The translations under genes and the position numbers were made by a program. Positions 22,641 through 33,097 of a DNA stretch of 64,000 nt are shown piece by piece. The notes beneath the pieces were generated by a model, which did not search any database, was not told where the DNA came from, and was given only the letters and a program-made list of their open reading frames with translations. This stretch comes from Rhipicephalus microplus (Eukaryota; Arthropoda; Arachnida; Ixodida; Ixodidae), in the NCBI RefSeq assembly GCF_043290135.1, contig NC_134702.1, positions 81,616,317 through 81,680,316 on the forward strand, written 5' to 3'. Positions within the stretch are counted from its first letter, which is position 1. Each line of letters starts with the position of its first letter.

Positions 22641-23220
22641 CTCGCATCGTACTTTCGCCGCTTCATTCGCAACATTGCCACCATTGCCGCTCATCTCTAC
22701 AAGCTCCTTGCTAGAACCGGTTCCTTCGACTGGAATGATCAATGCGAAGCCTCATTTCAAGAACTCAAGCACGCACCGACATCCCCACCGGTGCTTTGTT
22801 ATTTCGATGACAAGGCACCTAGGTTATTACACACTGACGCTAGCGGACAAGGAATTGGCGCCGTACTCCCCCAGCGCGACCATGCCTTTCGCGACAAAGT
22901 TGTTGCGTATGCAAGCCGCACTCTGACCTCTGCAGAGAAGAGGTACTCGATAACCGAACAAGAATGCTTGGTTGTTGTCTGGTCCATCCAAAAATTTCGT
23001 CCGTATCTACATGGTCGACATTTTACTGTCATGACAGACCACTATGCTCTTTGCTGGTTGTTGACAATCAAAAACTTGTCGAGGCGACTTGGCCGCTGGA
23101 ATATCCGGTTACAATCATATGGCTTTGACGTCATCTTCAAGACCGGAAGACAACACCAAGATGCCGACGCTTTGTCACAATGCCCTTTGCCGCAGTTTTC
23201 GGCGCACGTCACATCCCCTT
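22641..23220 (+). pseudogene. Gypsy 2 RNase H
   Basis: The open frame 22791-23393 contains HTDASGQGIGAVLPQ, SITEQECLVVVWSIQKFRPYL, TVMTDHYALCWLL and HQDADALSQCPLP, so all three acidic catalytic residues are present. The connection domain before it is frameshifted near 22620. Confidence 0.88.
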
Positions 23221-23489
23221 GTCAAATTGGCTACGTGGAGGATGCCTCGTCGATATCATCCATTTCTTCCCTACCTTCATACAACCATCCTTCAGTACTT
23301 ACCACTCACCAGCGAGCCGATTCTTATTGCACTGATTTCATCCGTCGGCTTACCTGTGCTTCGTCTTCCCCAAATGCCAGGCTTCGGAAATAACTCCGAC
23401 TATTCAAGTTGGAGGACGGTGTGCTTTATCGGTACATTTTCCGCCCTGAAGGCCATCAATAGATTCCCGTCGTACTACGCCCACTACGC

Positions 23490-24570
23490 ACTGGAGTTCT
23501 GCGCGCTTCACACGACGACCCGACGTCAGGCCACTTGGGTTACTACAAAACCTACGAGCGCATCCGCAGTCGATTCTTCTGGCCAGGTCTTTCAACGACG
23601 GTAGCTAAGTATATTGCCTCGTGCGCACTTTGCCAACACCACAAGCGGCTCACCACTGCTCCAGTCGGGACCCTACAACCACTTCCTTGATCAGCAGAGC
23701 CGTTCTCAGTCGTCGGAATTGACCTCTTTGGGCCCCTCCTAACTACATCAGACGGCAAGAGATGGATCGTCATTGTGGTTGATCACTTGACCCGGTACGC
23801 TAAGACGGTCTCGATCACTTCAGGAACTGCTTCCGAAGTAGCAACTTTCTTCTTGAATGCTATGTACCTACGTCACGGAGCCCCTCGTGTTCTTTTGAGT
23901 GACCGGGGCAAGGCATTTCTTTCAAGCACGCTCAATGAAGTTCTTCAAGCACCGAAATCAGTTCATAAAACAACATCTATCTATCACCCGCAAACCAATA
24001 ACTTAACGGAAAGATTTCATCGCACGCTGTGCGACATGCTGTCCATGTATATCCGACCAGACCATCGCGATTGTGATGCCGATCTTCCCTTTGTCACGTA
24101 TGCATATATACGTCAGTTCAACGAACCACACGCTATTCATTTTTCCTAGTATACGAACGCCAACCGACATCACCACTCCACGTTTCATTCTTTCCTGGCC
24201 CCGTCAACTCTTCACCATTCGTTTGCGACCAGTTTCTGTCCCGTGTTGCTCAATGCCGTCGTCTAGCCCGTTTAAACACTAAAGCTAGCCAAGAAGATCG
24301 CAAACATCGTTACGATACCACTCACCGCATCGTTCTCTACCGCCCTGCCCTGGTGACGATGTACTTTTGTGGACTCCTGCACGAACACCTGGCTTATGTG
24401 AGAAGCTTGAGTCACGCTATCTTGGCCCCTACAAATTTATCGAACAGGCCTTACCGGGGAACTACCATGTCACACCTCTTCATGCCTTCACTGACCAACG
24501 CTGCCGCGGGACAGAGATTGTGCACGTTTCACGTCTCAAGCGCTATCGTATGCATTTCACAGCGTAATTC
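23490..24570 (+). pseudogene. Gypsy 2 integrase, broken
   Basis: The zinc-binding region (SGHLGYYKTYERIRSRFFW, then CALCQHHKR) lies at about 23520-23650, followed by VGIDLFGPLL (first Asp, about 23715), LLSDRGKAFLS (second Asp) and HPQTNNLTERFHRTL (Glu) in the frame 23775-24149. The C-terminal part reads LWTPARTPGLCEKLESRYLGPYKFIEQALPGNYHV-like in 24367-24567. Stops and frameshifts lie near 23690, 24148 and 24280. Confidence 0.85.
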
Positions 24571-24574
24571 ACTG

Positions 24575-25320
24575 CCATACCTTCTGTGAAAGGTTCCAAA
24601 TCTGACATCTACGAGAAGGTGCTTCCCTCTAAGAAGTACTTCTGGAACTCGCACTTTTCTCTGGCATGGCAGAGAATAATTTGAAAGTTTCTGATGAGGC
24701 ACTTGGCTACGGAATTTTTACTCCATACGGCGCAGAGAACACAACTGGTGTAGATGCTGATTTAGTGCAAAGAGAAACTGCTCAGTTTGTGTATTATATG
24801 ATGTGTTAATACATGAATCCCCCAGATCTAGGTTACTACACTGACTACAGCTCTGAGACAACCGTGTTTACCGAGCCTTGAAAGGGCTCCAGAAAAATCA
24901 AATTATCATACGTGGGAAAGTGTGTGCTTGTCTTTTGGTGCAGTGACGAGAACCAGGTGACAGAGCGGTATCAGACTTTGTACATTGTACTGCGACTTTA
25001 CTTCGTTTAACATCAGCACAATAATAAATGTATTAACAAGCTGGAGCTTTTTGCTGTTCAGCATGTCAGAGTCAACGGCCATTTGACAGTTAAGCCCAAG
25101 CCGGGAATTCCACAAATTTATTTTTCCGTGTTTAAGGAGGCGCCGAAAATACCCAAATACTACAGACGGTGGTGCAATTCTCTGAATGTGATCGAGCTGA
25201 AGAACCTGCCGTTCGAAGGCAGCAGACCAGAGAAAAAAAAAGTACGGCTGTGATTTGTCCGAGGTCCGTGATAATTTTCACCCCAAATTTTACCACCTCT
25301 TGGCTTTGTAACCAAATCTT
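24575..25320 (+). pseudogene. Family U copy 2, right part
   Basis: DNA and translated similarity to copy 3 resumes: KGSKSDIYEKVLPS-K-Y-W against KGSNSDIYEKVHPSETYYW, then QRETAQFVYYM, MNPPD-GY, the SDE ... TLYIVLRL region (about 24945-25010) and AICPRSV-like DNA at 25255-25275. Many stops. It ends at a minus-strand SINE at about 25321. Confidence 0.72.
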
Positions 25321-25515
25321 ACAGCGAAAGCTGTTATGAAATCACTTGTCGGGTCACGCACAGTTGTTGCCCGCACCACCGGTGTCCGTAACCACGTAGC
25401 GCGAAATAGAAAAAAATATTTCGCACCAATGATCTAGTGGGGATCGAACCAGGGTCCATTGGGTGTCAGCCCAATATTTTACCACTGAGTTACGCCAGTG
25501 CTTGTAACTGATCGA
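25321..25515 (-). repeat. tRNA-derived SINE, second family, copy 1
   Basis: On the minus strand a tRNA-like head has an A box TAACTCAGTGG and a B box GGTTCGATCCC (about 25440-25500). The body reads TACGTGGTTACGGACACCGG and the tail CAGCTTTCGCTGTAA. A second copy lies at 36550-36745 on the plus strand. Distinct from the Ruka-like family. Confidence 0.72.
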
Positions 25516-25965
25516 GGGACGCCATTTCAGTCGTAGCTGATCGAGGGATGTCATTCTTGTACTTGGTAAAAGAACGCATCTCGTGTGTATATAATATAGG
25601 TATATAGTTCAAAATGTCTATAGGGCACCCAAATGTACATTAATAAATACTGTGTATGTAATCTATATGTAACAACTACATGTAACAACTACAAAGGCGC
25701 TGGCACCTTTTTTCGCTACATGCTGGTGTCAGCTCTGTTCTCGAAACCTTTTCGCCATTTCAACTTAGCTACTGCGATTACTTCTTGCCTATTCCTTGTA
25801 ACCTTTCGAATTCCGTGTGCCACGTTTATAGCAGTTTTGTTTTGAATTTTTTGCTGCCTAAATTGAAGGACGCCTGGCCCCTAGCTGTCCCAAACGTGGA
25901 AGTCCAAGTTTTCACTTACATTTGATTGACAGCATCATTGGTACTGCACTTCAGTGCTGATTTTA

Positions 25966-26300
25966 TTGTAAAAAAATGGCAGCATATCCACGAAGTGAAT
26001 AATGGAGAGTGGGGCGAAGCATTCATCCGTCCATTCGTTCTTGCTTCCGTTCGTCCATGCGTCCGTCTGTGTGACCGTCCATGCGTCCATCCGCCCGTCC
26101 GTGCGTGCGTCTGTTCGTGCGTCCGTCCCTGCGTCTATCCGTGCATCTGTATGTGTGTCCGTTCGTCCATCTATTCAACACTCCAAGTACCACCATCTCG
26201 CATCTTTTCATCATATATTTTCCATATATTCTCCATCATATATTCTCCATAAAGAAGCACCACCATCCAGCGGACATTCCAAGGACTAAACGACAGGTGG
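25966..26300 (+). repeat. CGTCCGTCC minisatellite repeat family, copy 2
   Basis: It starts with AAAAAATGGCAGCATATCC, then about 120 bp of degenerate GTCCGTCCATGCGTCC tetranucleotide-like repetition. The same composite lies inverted at 61800-62410. Frames rich in VRPSVRP across it are repeat artefacts. Confidence 0.85.
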
Positions 26301-26310
26301 CACACGCACA

Positions 26311-26970
26311 CTTTCTTACGGCTTGCGCTTCGGGTCTACTTCCCACCTTTAACCACCTCGAGTTCGTGGTATATACTAGTTCATTGTATTCATGGCACTG
26401 CGGCCCAACGCTCGCTAAACCTTCCTAAAGCTAAGGAGGTTACACCCAGCGAGTATAACGTAGCAAACTTTTCCTGTCAGATAGCGCTCATTGTACATGC
26501 CAATGGCTGCTAAAGGGAAATGAGAGACAGGAGAATTCGGCTTTTACTTTCTTACGGCATGCACTTCGTATCTACTTGCCACCTTTAACCACCTGGAGTT
26601 CATGGTATATACTAGTTCATTGTATTCATGGCACTGCGGCCCAACGCTCGCTAAACCTTTCTATAACCAAGGAGGTTACGCCTAGCGAGTATAACGTACA
26701 AACCCTTTGTTGTCAGATATATAGTGCTCAATGTACATGCCAATGGCTGCTAATGGGAAGTGAGAGACAAGAGAATTCGGCTTTTACTTTCTTACGGCTT
26801 GCGCTTCGTAAATACTTCCCACCCACTGCGGCCCAATACTCGCTAAACCTTTCTAAAACCAAGGAGGTTACGCCTAGCGAGTATAACGTAGCAACCTTTT
26901 CCTGTCAGATAGTGCTCAATGTACATGCCAATTGCTGCTAATGGGGAATGTGAGACAGGAACGTTCGGCT
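26311..26970 (+). repeat. Tandem repeat, ~236-240 bp unit, 2.7 copies
   Basis: CTTTCTTACGGC begins units at 26311, 26547 and 26787. Each unit contains ACCACCTxGAGTTC, TAAACCTT-CTA, GGAGGTTAC-CC-AGCGAGTATAACG, CCAATGGCTGCTAA and GAGAGACAG. The third unit lacks about 60 bp in the middle. A single inverted unit lies at about 61845-62060. Confidence 0.85.
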
Positions 26971-27254
26971 TTCAGCTACTGTGCACGCCGCGAATTTTTT
27001 TATTGTTCAACAAAGCACAGGAGAAATCTCCCACGGGAACCACCTTGCAGGTCAAAATGTAACACTGGTTACACACTACGACTACGACTACGAGGGCGAA
27101 CGGATGCCGCTTTAAGGTGCTTCACCTCTAAAATGAACAGCACATGTGGAGAGTGAATACAACGAGTAGCTGGCTTTTTCATACTCCCTTTTGCTTATTA
27201 AATGCGAAGCATTTCTTTGCGTACTACAAGCACTTTTGGTGTCTGACAAGCAAT

Positions 27255-27313
27255 CCATCCATCCGTCCATCCATCCATCCGTCCGTCCATCCGTCCCTGT
27301 GTCCGTCCGTCCG

Positions 27314-27362
<49 letters not shown>
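27255..27362. repeat. (ATCC)n/(GTCC)n and (TCTA)n microsatellite
   Basis: Tetranucleotide tracts. It is preceded by AAATGCGAAGCATTTCTT (about 27200), a motif that recurs at about 62508 before a short TCTA run. Confidence 0.92.
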
Positions 27363-28110
27363 ATCCAGCGACCTACGTCTGAGTGATCTCGCGATCACCC
27401 CCTTGACTTGGGGTAAACCGAAATTTGTACGGAAGTGTAACATGGTTAGGCGAATACGACTCGCTGCTCATGACATGAATAATGTCATAATGCCGTCGTG
27501 CACGTCCTCAAACACAATGCGTCAAACACAGGCACATACCCGCCCGCGGGTATATGTGCCACAGGTATGCGGGTTTGTGACACAGGTGTTTTAACAGTTT
27601 ATATCTACCCACGAACGGCAAGAGTACACATGGGTAATTTTAACGCTTGATCGTTAAGAAAAACCGGACATCGGCAGCGTTGACCAGACGAATGCAAATA
27701 ATGAATGTCACCGTCTCAGCAGAAATCGAACCCAAGCATTTCCGTGCTTTATAGGCCAACATGAAAAAGGAAGTGAAGTGTCTGCTTCGTGGCACTAACT
27801 TCATCGCCTCCCAATAAATAAGGCGTGCTCATCACATCCAACCATCTATTCGTTGCCCGCGGTGCTGCATGACAGGGAGCGAGGTTCCGTGGGCGCATGA
27901 GTATGAGTAAATCAGACATTTTAGATATACCAATTGAGACTTTTGCTACCGCAAGACTCACTGCAGCAGTATAATGCATCTTTATAACAAGGCATAGTCT
28001 CTAATCACGGCAGCTGATGTATCCGGCACCAATATAGAGGCAGGAAACCAGACGGTTCAACGCGCTTTTGCACACCCGCCATCCTCGCAACTAACGCCTC
28101 TGAACTCTTC
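27363..28110. other. No gene recognised
   Basis: Only short frames. The palindromic CCGCGGGTATATGTGCC-type segment near 27543 is short. Nothing coding is supported. Confidence 0.4.
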
Positions 28111-28113
28111 TGT

Positions 28114-28212
28114 CATGACGATAGTTACAGCGCGAGAACAGAACGACGACACAGACACAGAGTCCTTGTCTCTGTGTCGTCGTTCTGTTCTCGCGCTATC
28201 ACTATCGTCATG
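28114..28212. repeat. Near-perfect 99 bp hairpin
   Basis: The left arm CATGACGATAG-TACAGCGCGAG... (28114-28161) is mirrored by the right arm ending CTATCGTCATG at 28212, with about 45 paired bases, two or three mismatches and a short centre. Arms include CAGAACGACGACACAG. It resembles the fused inverted ends of a Penelope-type element but has no coding part. Confidence 0.85.
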
Positions 28213-29110
28213 TCACATCAACTAGCCCAAGCTGCCACACTCATGACACCCACACACGCAGAGGTTGATTCGTTGCAGATGACGCCTACAGGTTGATTTA
28301 GTCTTCAGACCTCTAAAAAATATGATGCATCGCGTTTTTCACGCACCTGCCAACTTCAATCTACAAAGAAAGCAGCTACGCGAGTGAGTTCCTTCGGAGA
28401 ATGGGGGAGAGGGTCAATGAGGTGGAGGGGAGGAGCATATAATATATAGGCGTTTTTGTTATTATATTTAACCCTGGTGTGGACAAAGAAGGGTCAGGCA
28501 AGAATTCCGCGGGCAAAGGCGCACCCCGTATCCCCCACTGCTGCCACATCTGCTCAACAAGTTCACACACTGATATTTATGTAGAAACAACACTGAGTGT
28601 CACAAAAGATCAGTGCTTGGCTTCAAGGCCTTCACAGGCTTGCTTTCATGGAATAAAGCTTCAGTTGATCGTTGGTAGTCACCGCCTCTTGCTTTTTTTC
28701 TCTCCTCTTCTGTGTTCCCTGCTTTTCTTTTTTTCTCACTGATACGCCATGAACCAGTTCCAACTGGCCGAACTCTCATGCTTCTGGAGTTTTCATACTA
28801 GTGCATGGCCTATAATACACCATGTTCAGTCAACAAAGTAATGTTTGTATTGCACGCATTATTTGCACAAATCACGCACCAACTTTGTGGTGCCATAGCA
28901 AAAGCTAATGACCGGTCTCTTTAGAATTCTACATGACAGAAACTGTAATGATTATAATAAATATTAACCGAATGAGAAAATATGCTGACATTTGCAAGCA
29001 ATAATTACAGTTCCACGATAAGCAAGAGCCAACTGAATTCTGTTGAACAAACGCAAAAATAAATAACATGACATTGCAGTAAGCAAAGTTCGGTACATGT
29101 AGTACACACA
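28213..29110. other. No gene recognised
   Basis: Short frames only. No repeat family identified by eye. Confidence 0.4.
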
Positions 29111-30221
29111 TCAGAAAACCGAAGTTCGGTTAAGGGGTAGAAAATCAACAGTACTCATGTTCAAACTCAGGAAGCAGGGTAAACTACTACAAGCAGTTGA
29201 CGTGTTAAAATGTGTACGAGCTTGTCCCCTTTGATGTGCGTTAGCGACTTGTACCATGAACCGCTTGTCGTTCCCCACAATACCACCTAACCCTTTTTGT
29301 AGAAGGTATACGTTGCAGGTTGGCACGTTTTATCTCCCACCTTTTCTTCAACTATACGCGATTCTCTGTTCTTTCTCAAAGTGTTCCTTTTATACTTCCT
29401 CATTGTCATTCCCTCAGCAAAAGGATTGACATCTTTGATGTCTTCTTCTTTACTTGCACCACTGCTGAAAGCAATCACGTTGACCAAATTTGCTCACTTT
29501 CAACTACACTGCACGCAAACGATTCGCTGCGCTCAAAGCTAATGTCATCACCAATTTAGGTCTTCAGACTCATCCTATGTTCCCCACTCGTGGCAGCCGC
29601 AAAGTAGTGCATTTGCATACCTTGTTTTACACCTGTTCTCTCGGTATCTCACGTGTGAATAATCAAAGACTTGTCTAGCATTCCCATTGGTGGCAGGTTT
29701 CGAATGCAATTCATCACGGACCTCGGACATATGATGGCCGTAGTTTTTTCCTCTGGATTGCTGCCTTCGAATGGCAGTTTGCTCAGCCTGATCACATACA
29801 GACCATCGTACTTGCACCACTGTCTCTTGTATACCGTCGGTGCCTCCTTCGACACGGCCAAATAAATTCCTAGAGTTCTCGGCTCGACATAAGCCACCAA
29901 CTTCTCGTTAACTCCGACATGCTTAAACGAATGCAGCTCCACCTTATTAGTATATTCAGTCTTGTGTAAACGTTTAACAACGTGAAGTCGCAGCACAATA
30001 TACAAAGTGTTGTACCATTCCGTAATCAACTTCTCGTCGCTGCTCCAAAAGAAAAACGCAAACTTCCTTCCCGTGTAAGGTAATTTCATTTGCCCGGAAC
30101 TTGGTCGAGGGTCGGCAACCACAGTAGCCACAGAGCCGTCGTCGATGTTGTAACCTTCATCTGGTGGATTCATATACTGGCACAGCGTATAATACACAAA
30201 CTGCGCAGTTCTTCTTTGCAC
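29111..30221 (-). pseudogene. Family U copy 3, C-terminal part and 3' region
   Basis: The frame 29649-30221 (190 codons) encodes the end of the unit: QFVYYTLCQYMNPPDEGY, LPYTGRKFAFFFWSSDEKL, TLYIVLRLHVVKRL and LPFEGSNPEEK. It matches copies 1 and 2. Downstream, frames at 29287-29487 and 29111-29326 also have counterparts in copy 1 (2640-3010), so the shared unit extends beyond the stop. It directly follows the frame 30221-30982 (stop and next frame meet at 30221), so a frameshift or stop separates two pieces of what was likely one protein. I know no family with these motifs. Confidence 0.6.
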
Positions 30222-31169
30222 TAAATAACATTCACACCAGCCGTGTTCTCTGCACCGTAAGGTGTAAAAATAGCGTAGTCCAGTGCCTCATCAGAAACTT
30301 TCGAATTCTTCTCTGGCATCCCAGAAGAAAGGTACGATTTCCAGTAGTACGTCTCAGAGGGATGTACCTTCTCGTAAATGTCAGAGTTGGAACCTTTCAC
30401 CGAAGGCACCTTACTGCTAATCCACTGTCGCACCTTCAGTCGACCCTCTGCAATGCCCAGATACACGGAATAATTTTGCCCATCATCCAGACCGACCTTC
30501 AACATGCTCACCAACTGCTCTTTCCGATCACATGTGACAGCAATTTTCTCCTCGCTGTATTCATTAGCAATCACCTGATGTAGAGGATGGACTTCAAGCA
30601 AACGACTGCGGAAAACACTGTAAGCGAGTATTCGCTCCTCCGCGAGTCGGTTCTGCTCTTGTAGCTTCGTCTGAAACACCATCATTTCTTTTCGAACACT
30701 AACGAACTCGTTTGCAACAGTTGACGTTTGATAAGCTGTCATTAGCGTGAGTGCACTCTTTGCAACGGCCGGCTGTAACCATCTAAACGTGGCCTTCAGA
30801 TACTGCTTACAAGTAGAGGCATGTATATTTGCATTTCGGTACATGTCTTTCATCTTGCCCTGCAAATTTCGGGGCACTTCATCCAACAGCACACTAGTCC
30901 ATCGATCAGAAAGAAACAGTGGATTTAACAACATACGAAGCACTGCATATGCAGAGTCCTGCTGTCCCTTGACTTTGTACACGTAGTAATGTTTGCTCTT
31001 CTCATCCTGAATTCAATGAGCAACTCTCAAGCCGAGTATTGGTTTTCTCCAGCTATAGTAGAACTCCTTCTTCTTCAAGTGGCATACAGGGGAGATCCAG
31101 AGAAGTAATCAAACATCCCATCCAATATTGGGGGCTGTCCCTCTTCCTGTTGCTCTTGATGTGTATGCT
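30221..31169 (-). pseudogene. Family U copy 3, central part
   Basis: The frame 30221-30982 (253 codons) is the longest clean piece: KVKGQQDSAYAVLRMLLN, RWTSVLLDEVPRNLQGKMKD, a helical/coiled-looking stretch (VSVRKEMMVFQTKLQEQNRL), EYSEEKIAVTCDRKEQL and YLGIAEGRLKVRQW. Just upstream (30983-31169) a further conserved-looking stretch (PPILDGMFDYFSG) lies in other frames, implying frameshifts. The same protein segment exists in copy 2 (19157-19556 and 24575 onward). No signal peptide, transmembrane segment or catalytic motif was seen. Confidence 0.6.
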
Positions 31170-32150
31170 CTAGCACCTGATTGTGAATTCATGCGGTCGC
31201 TTACCAAACAGTAAGGCATAGTACTTGCTAAGCTCGTTCATAATAGCATTCCCAGATCTCAAGCCAAGCTTCTTAATCTTTAGCAACACGTATGCGAGAG
31301 CAGTTCGCTCAATGTTCTCGTTGCCCCGATACAGCGACTCGCTGTCCATAGTTGACCTAGCCAGTGCCATCAGCGCATACACCGTTCTGGCAGACGGTGG
31401 CGGTAGCCTATCTTCATCGAAGTCTCGGCACAGAATCGATAAGTCGGTCTCTGGTATGAACTCAGCAACGTCAAGCGCGCTTTTTGTGGAAGCGATATGA
31501 ATTATCGATAACGGCTCCGAATTGAGCAGTGGAGTATTGTTTCGCAAGGACAGTCTGACTTCATTCACTGTTTTCAAGAAAGCAGCACTTGCACCAGACC
31601 ACAGCAGTGAATCAAACTCGTCTTCAACGATGCCTGTTCTCACAAACTCCTTCGGGTTTATTTCTTGGCATCGTGCTTTCTTTCTTCCAGTGCGCGTATC
31701 TTCCTGACAGCACGATGATGCCGCTTTTTCAGGCTTAAGTATTTGCCCCAGCGTGTCCTTTCTTGCAACTTCATCATCTCCTTCTTCGCTCTTTCGCTTT
31801 TTGTTCCTGTTGACGTCAACCTTCTACACATCACCTGGTGCCGCCATATTTTCTGCAACAGTTTCAGCAGCTTCCTTGTTTTCTCGTTTTCGTTTCCTGC
31901 TGTCTCCATTGTCTGTGTCCTCTTCATTTCTATCTTCTTCTTCCTCCTTTTCGTGCCGCTGACACTTCTCGGTGTCGGCAGTATTGGGCTTCTTTAGTTG
32001 CATTTTTTCTTTAGTTTCTTCTCTGTTCACGTGTTCGTATGCCAAAGCGCATTTTTCATCCATAGTTTCAATTTCCCGCTGTTCTTCCTTTTCACGCTTT
32101 GTATCAGTCACGGCAGATGCGTTGTCAAATCTGAAGAGGCCTTTGTTTAC
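31170..32150 (-). pseudogene. Family U copy 3, N-proximal charged part (after the intron)
   Basis: Starting at the acceptor (AG at 32152-32151), the frame encodes a very charged K/E/D-rich region (EKEEQREIE, EKEEEEDRNEED, SRKRKRENKE). It ends at 31824; the reading continues in overlapping frames at 31658-31927 (basic, RKIRALEERKH) and 31170-31643 (FDSLLWSGASAAFLKTVNEVRLSLRN, RTALAYVLLKIKKLGLRSGN), so at least two frameshifts have occurred. The composition suggests a nuclear or nucleic-acid-associated protein, but this is inference. Confidence 0.5.
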
Positions 32151-32213
32151 CTATAACAGAAAAAAAATTATATGCAATAACTAAATACAATGCATGTAAC
32201 GTTATACACTTAC
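32151..32213 (-). other. 63 bp intron in family U copy 3
   Basis: On the minus strand GGCGAG|GTAAGT is an excellent donor and TTCTGTTATAG| a good acceptor with a T-rich tract. The exons on both sides join at a codon boundary (GAG, GTA) and stay open. The presence of an intron argues against a simple retrocopy. Confidence 0.65.
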
Positions 32214-33097
32214 CTCGCCACTGTGATCCTTGAAACCACCATCACATTTCATATCTTTTTCCTTGTCAGAGGAGAAGATGTCACGCAATATGACTTCATC
32301 AGCAGCAGCATTGGAAGGAACATTGTCACCGGTGACACCACTGCCACTACCACAAGGCAACGTTATGTCAGTTTCACCACTTGTTGTAGGCCCGTGTGCT
32401 CAGATTTGGGTGCACGTTAAAGAACCCCAGGTGGTCTAAATTTCCGGAGCCCTCCACTACGGCGTCTCTCATAACCATATAGTGGTTTTGGGACGTTAAA
32501 CTCCACATATAAATCAGTTTCACCACTGGCCGATTCCTCGTTCGATAATAAACTGTTATTAGCTGGAGGAAAACATTCGCTTTCTGCGTCACTTGCGCCA
32601 GAGGACTTCTCGTCAGAGCCTTCTTCTACGACAAGCTCTATTTTCATAATGATGCTCATGCGCTTTCGACCTTTTCTTTTCCGATTGTTGCCGCATACTT
32701 CTTGAGAAAAAGCAAGATCGGAAACCGCTGATTTTGCTTTGCCAATGAAACTACCCAACTGCTTCCCAAATTTTTTTAGTGCCACGCTGCCAGTATTCAA
32801 CTCAGAGGTAGCTTCAACATGCACTCGACATAAGCACTTGCCGTCTGTCTTCTGAAGATGTACACCTTCCGAATTTTCATCATTGCAGGTTTCTTCATCT
32901 GTCTTTTTAGCGTGATATACCTCAGAATCCTTATCTTTATTATGCTCTTGCATAGCTTCTGTGCTATGTGTATTTTCTTTGCCTTGCCTAGAGGCATCAC
33001 CAGAGCCATCGTTACCGGCCATTGAAGATACTTTAGCAGTTGCAATGAATGATGCTTGAAATTTCTTGCTTCCTTTTGTATTGCTATAATTTTTCAT
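32214..33097 (-). pseudogene. Family U copy 3, N-terminal exon, split by a SINE
   Basis: The frame starts at 33097 (MKNYSNTKGSKKFQ), rich in S, K, D and E, with CLCRVH, KKFGKQLGSFIGKAKSAV and a KRKGRKR basic patch. It runs into a SINE at 32513; on the other side of the SINE (below 32368) the same frame is open again to the donor at 32214, so the SINE is the interrupting event. The target duplication shows the insertion site. Homologous N-terminal sequence was not found in copies 1 and 2. Confidence 0.55.
32368..32527 (+). mobile_element. Ruka-like SINE, 5'-truncated, with 14 bp target duplication
   Basis: TCAGTTTCACCACT occurs at 32368-32381 and 32514-32527, flanking 32382-32513. The insert has the Ruka-like body (GTGCTCAGATTTGGGTGCAC, GAACCCCAGGTGGTC, CTCCACTACGGCGTCTCTCA, GGGACGTTAAACTCCACAT) but lacks the tRNA head. 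The exact duplication indicates a fairly recent insertion. Confidence 0.92.

Larger units (their letters stand above)
19557..24570 (+). mobile_element. Ty3/gypsy retrotransposon 2, defective, inserted in family U copy 2
   Basis: Gag, protease, RT, RNase H and integrase lie in gypsy order on the plus strand, with many stops and frameshifts. The left ~120 bp (19557-19675) contain AATAAAGC and then TGGTGGAAGGTGC, resembling an LTR end with a primer-binding region, but no matching LTR follows the integrase, whose stop is at about 24566. AATTCA occurs on both edges (19553-19558 and 24566-24571) and could be a 6 bp target duplication or chance. It is older than gypsy 1 by the amount of damage. Confidence 0.8.

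Noticed and set aside
25926..26428. Overlapping frames rich in VRPSVRP and CVRPCV
   Set aside because: All frames of the GTCC minisatellite are open; the pattern is the repeat.
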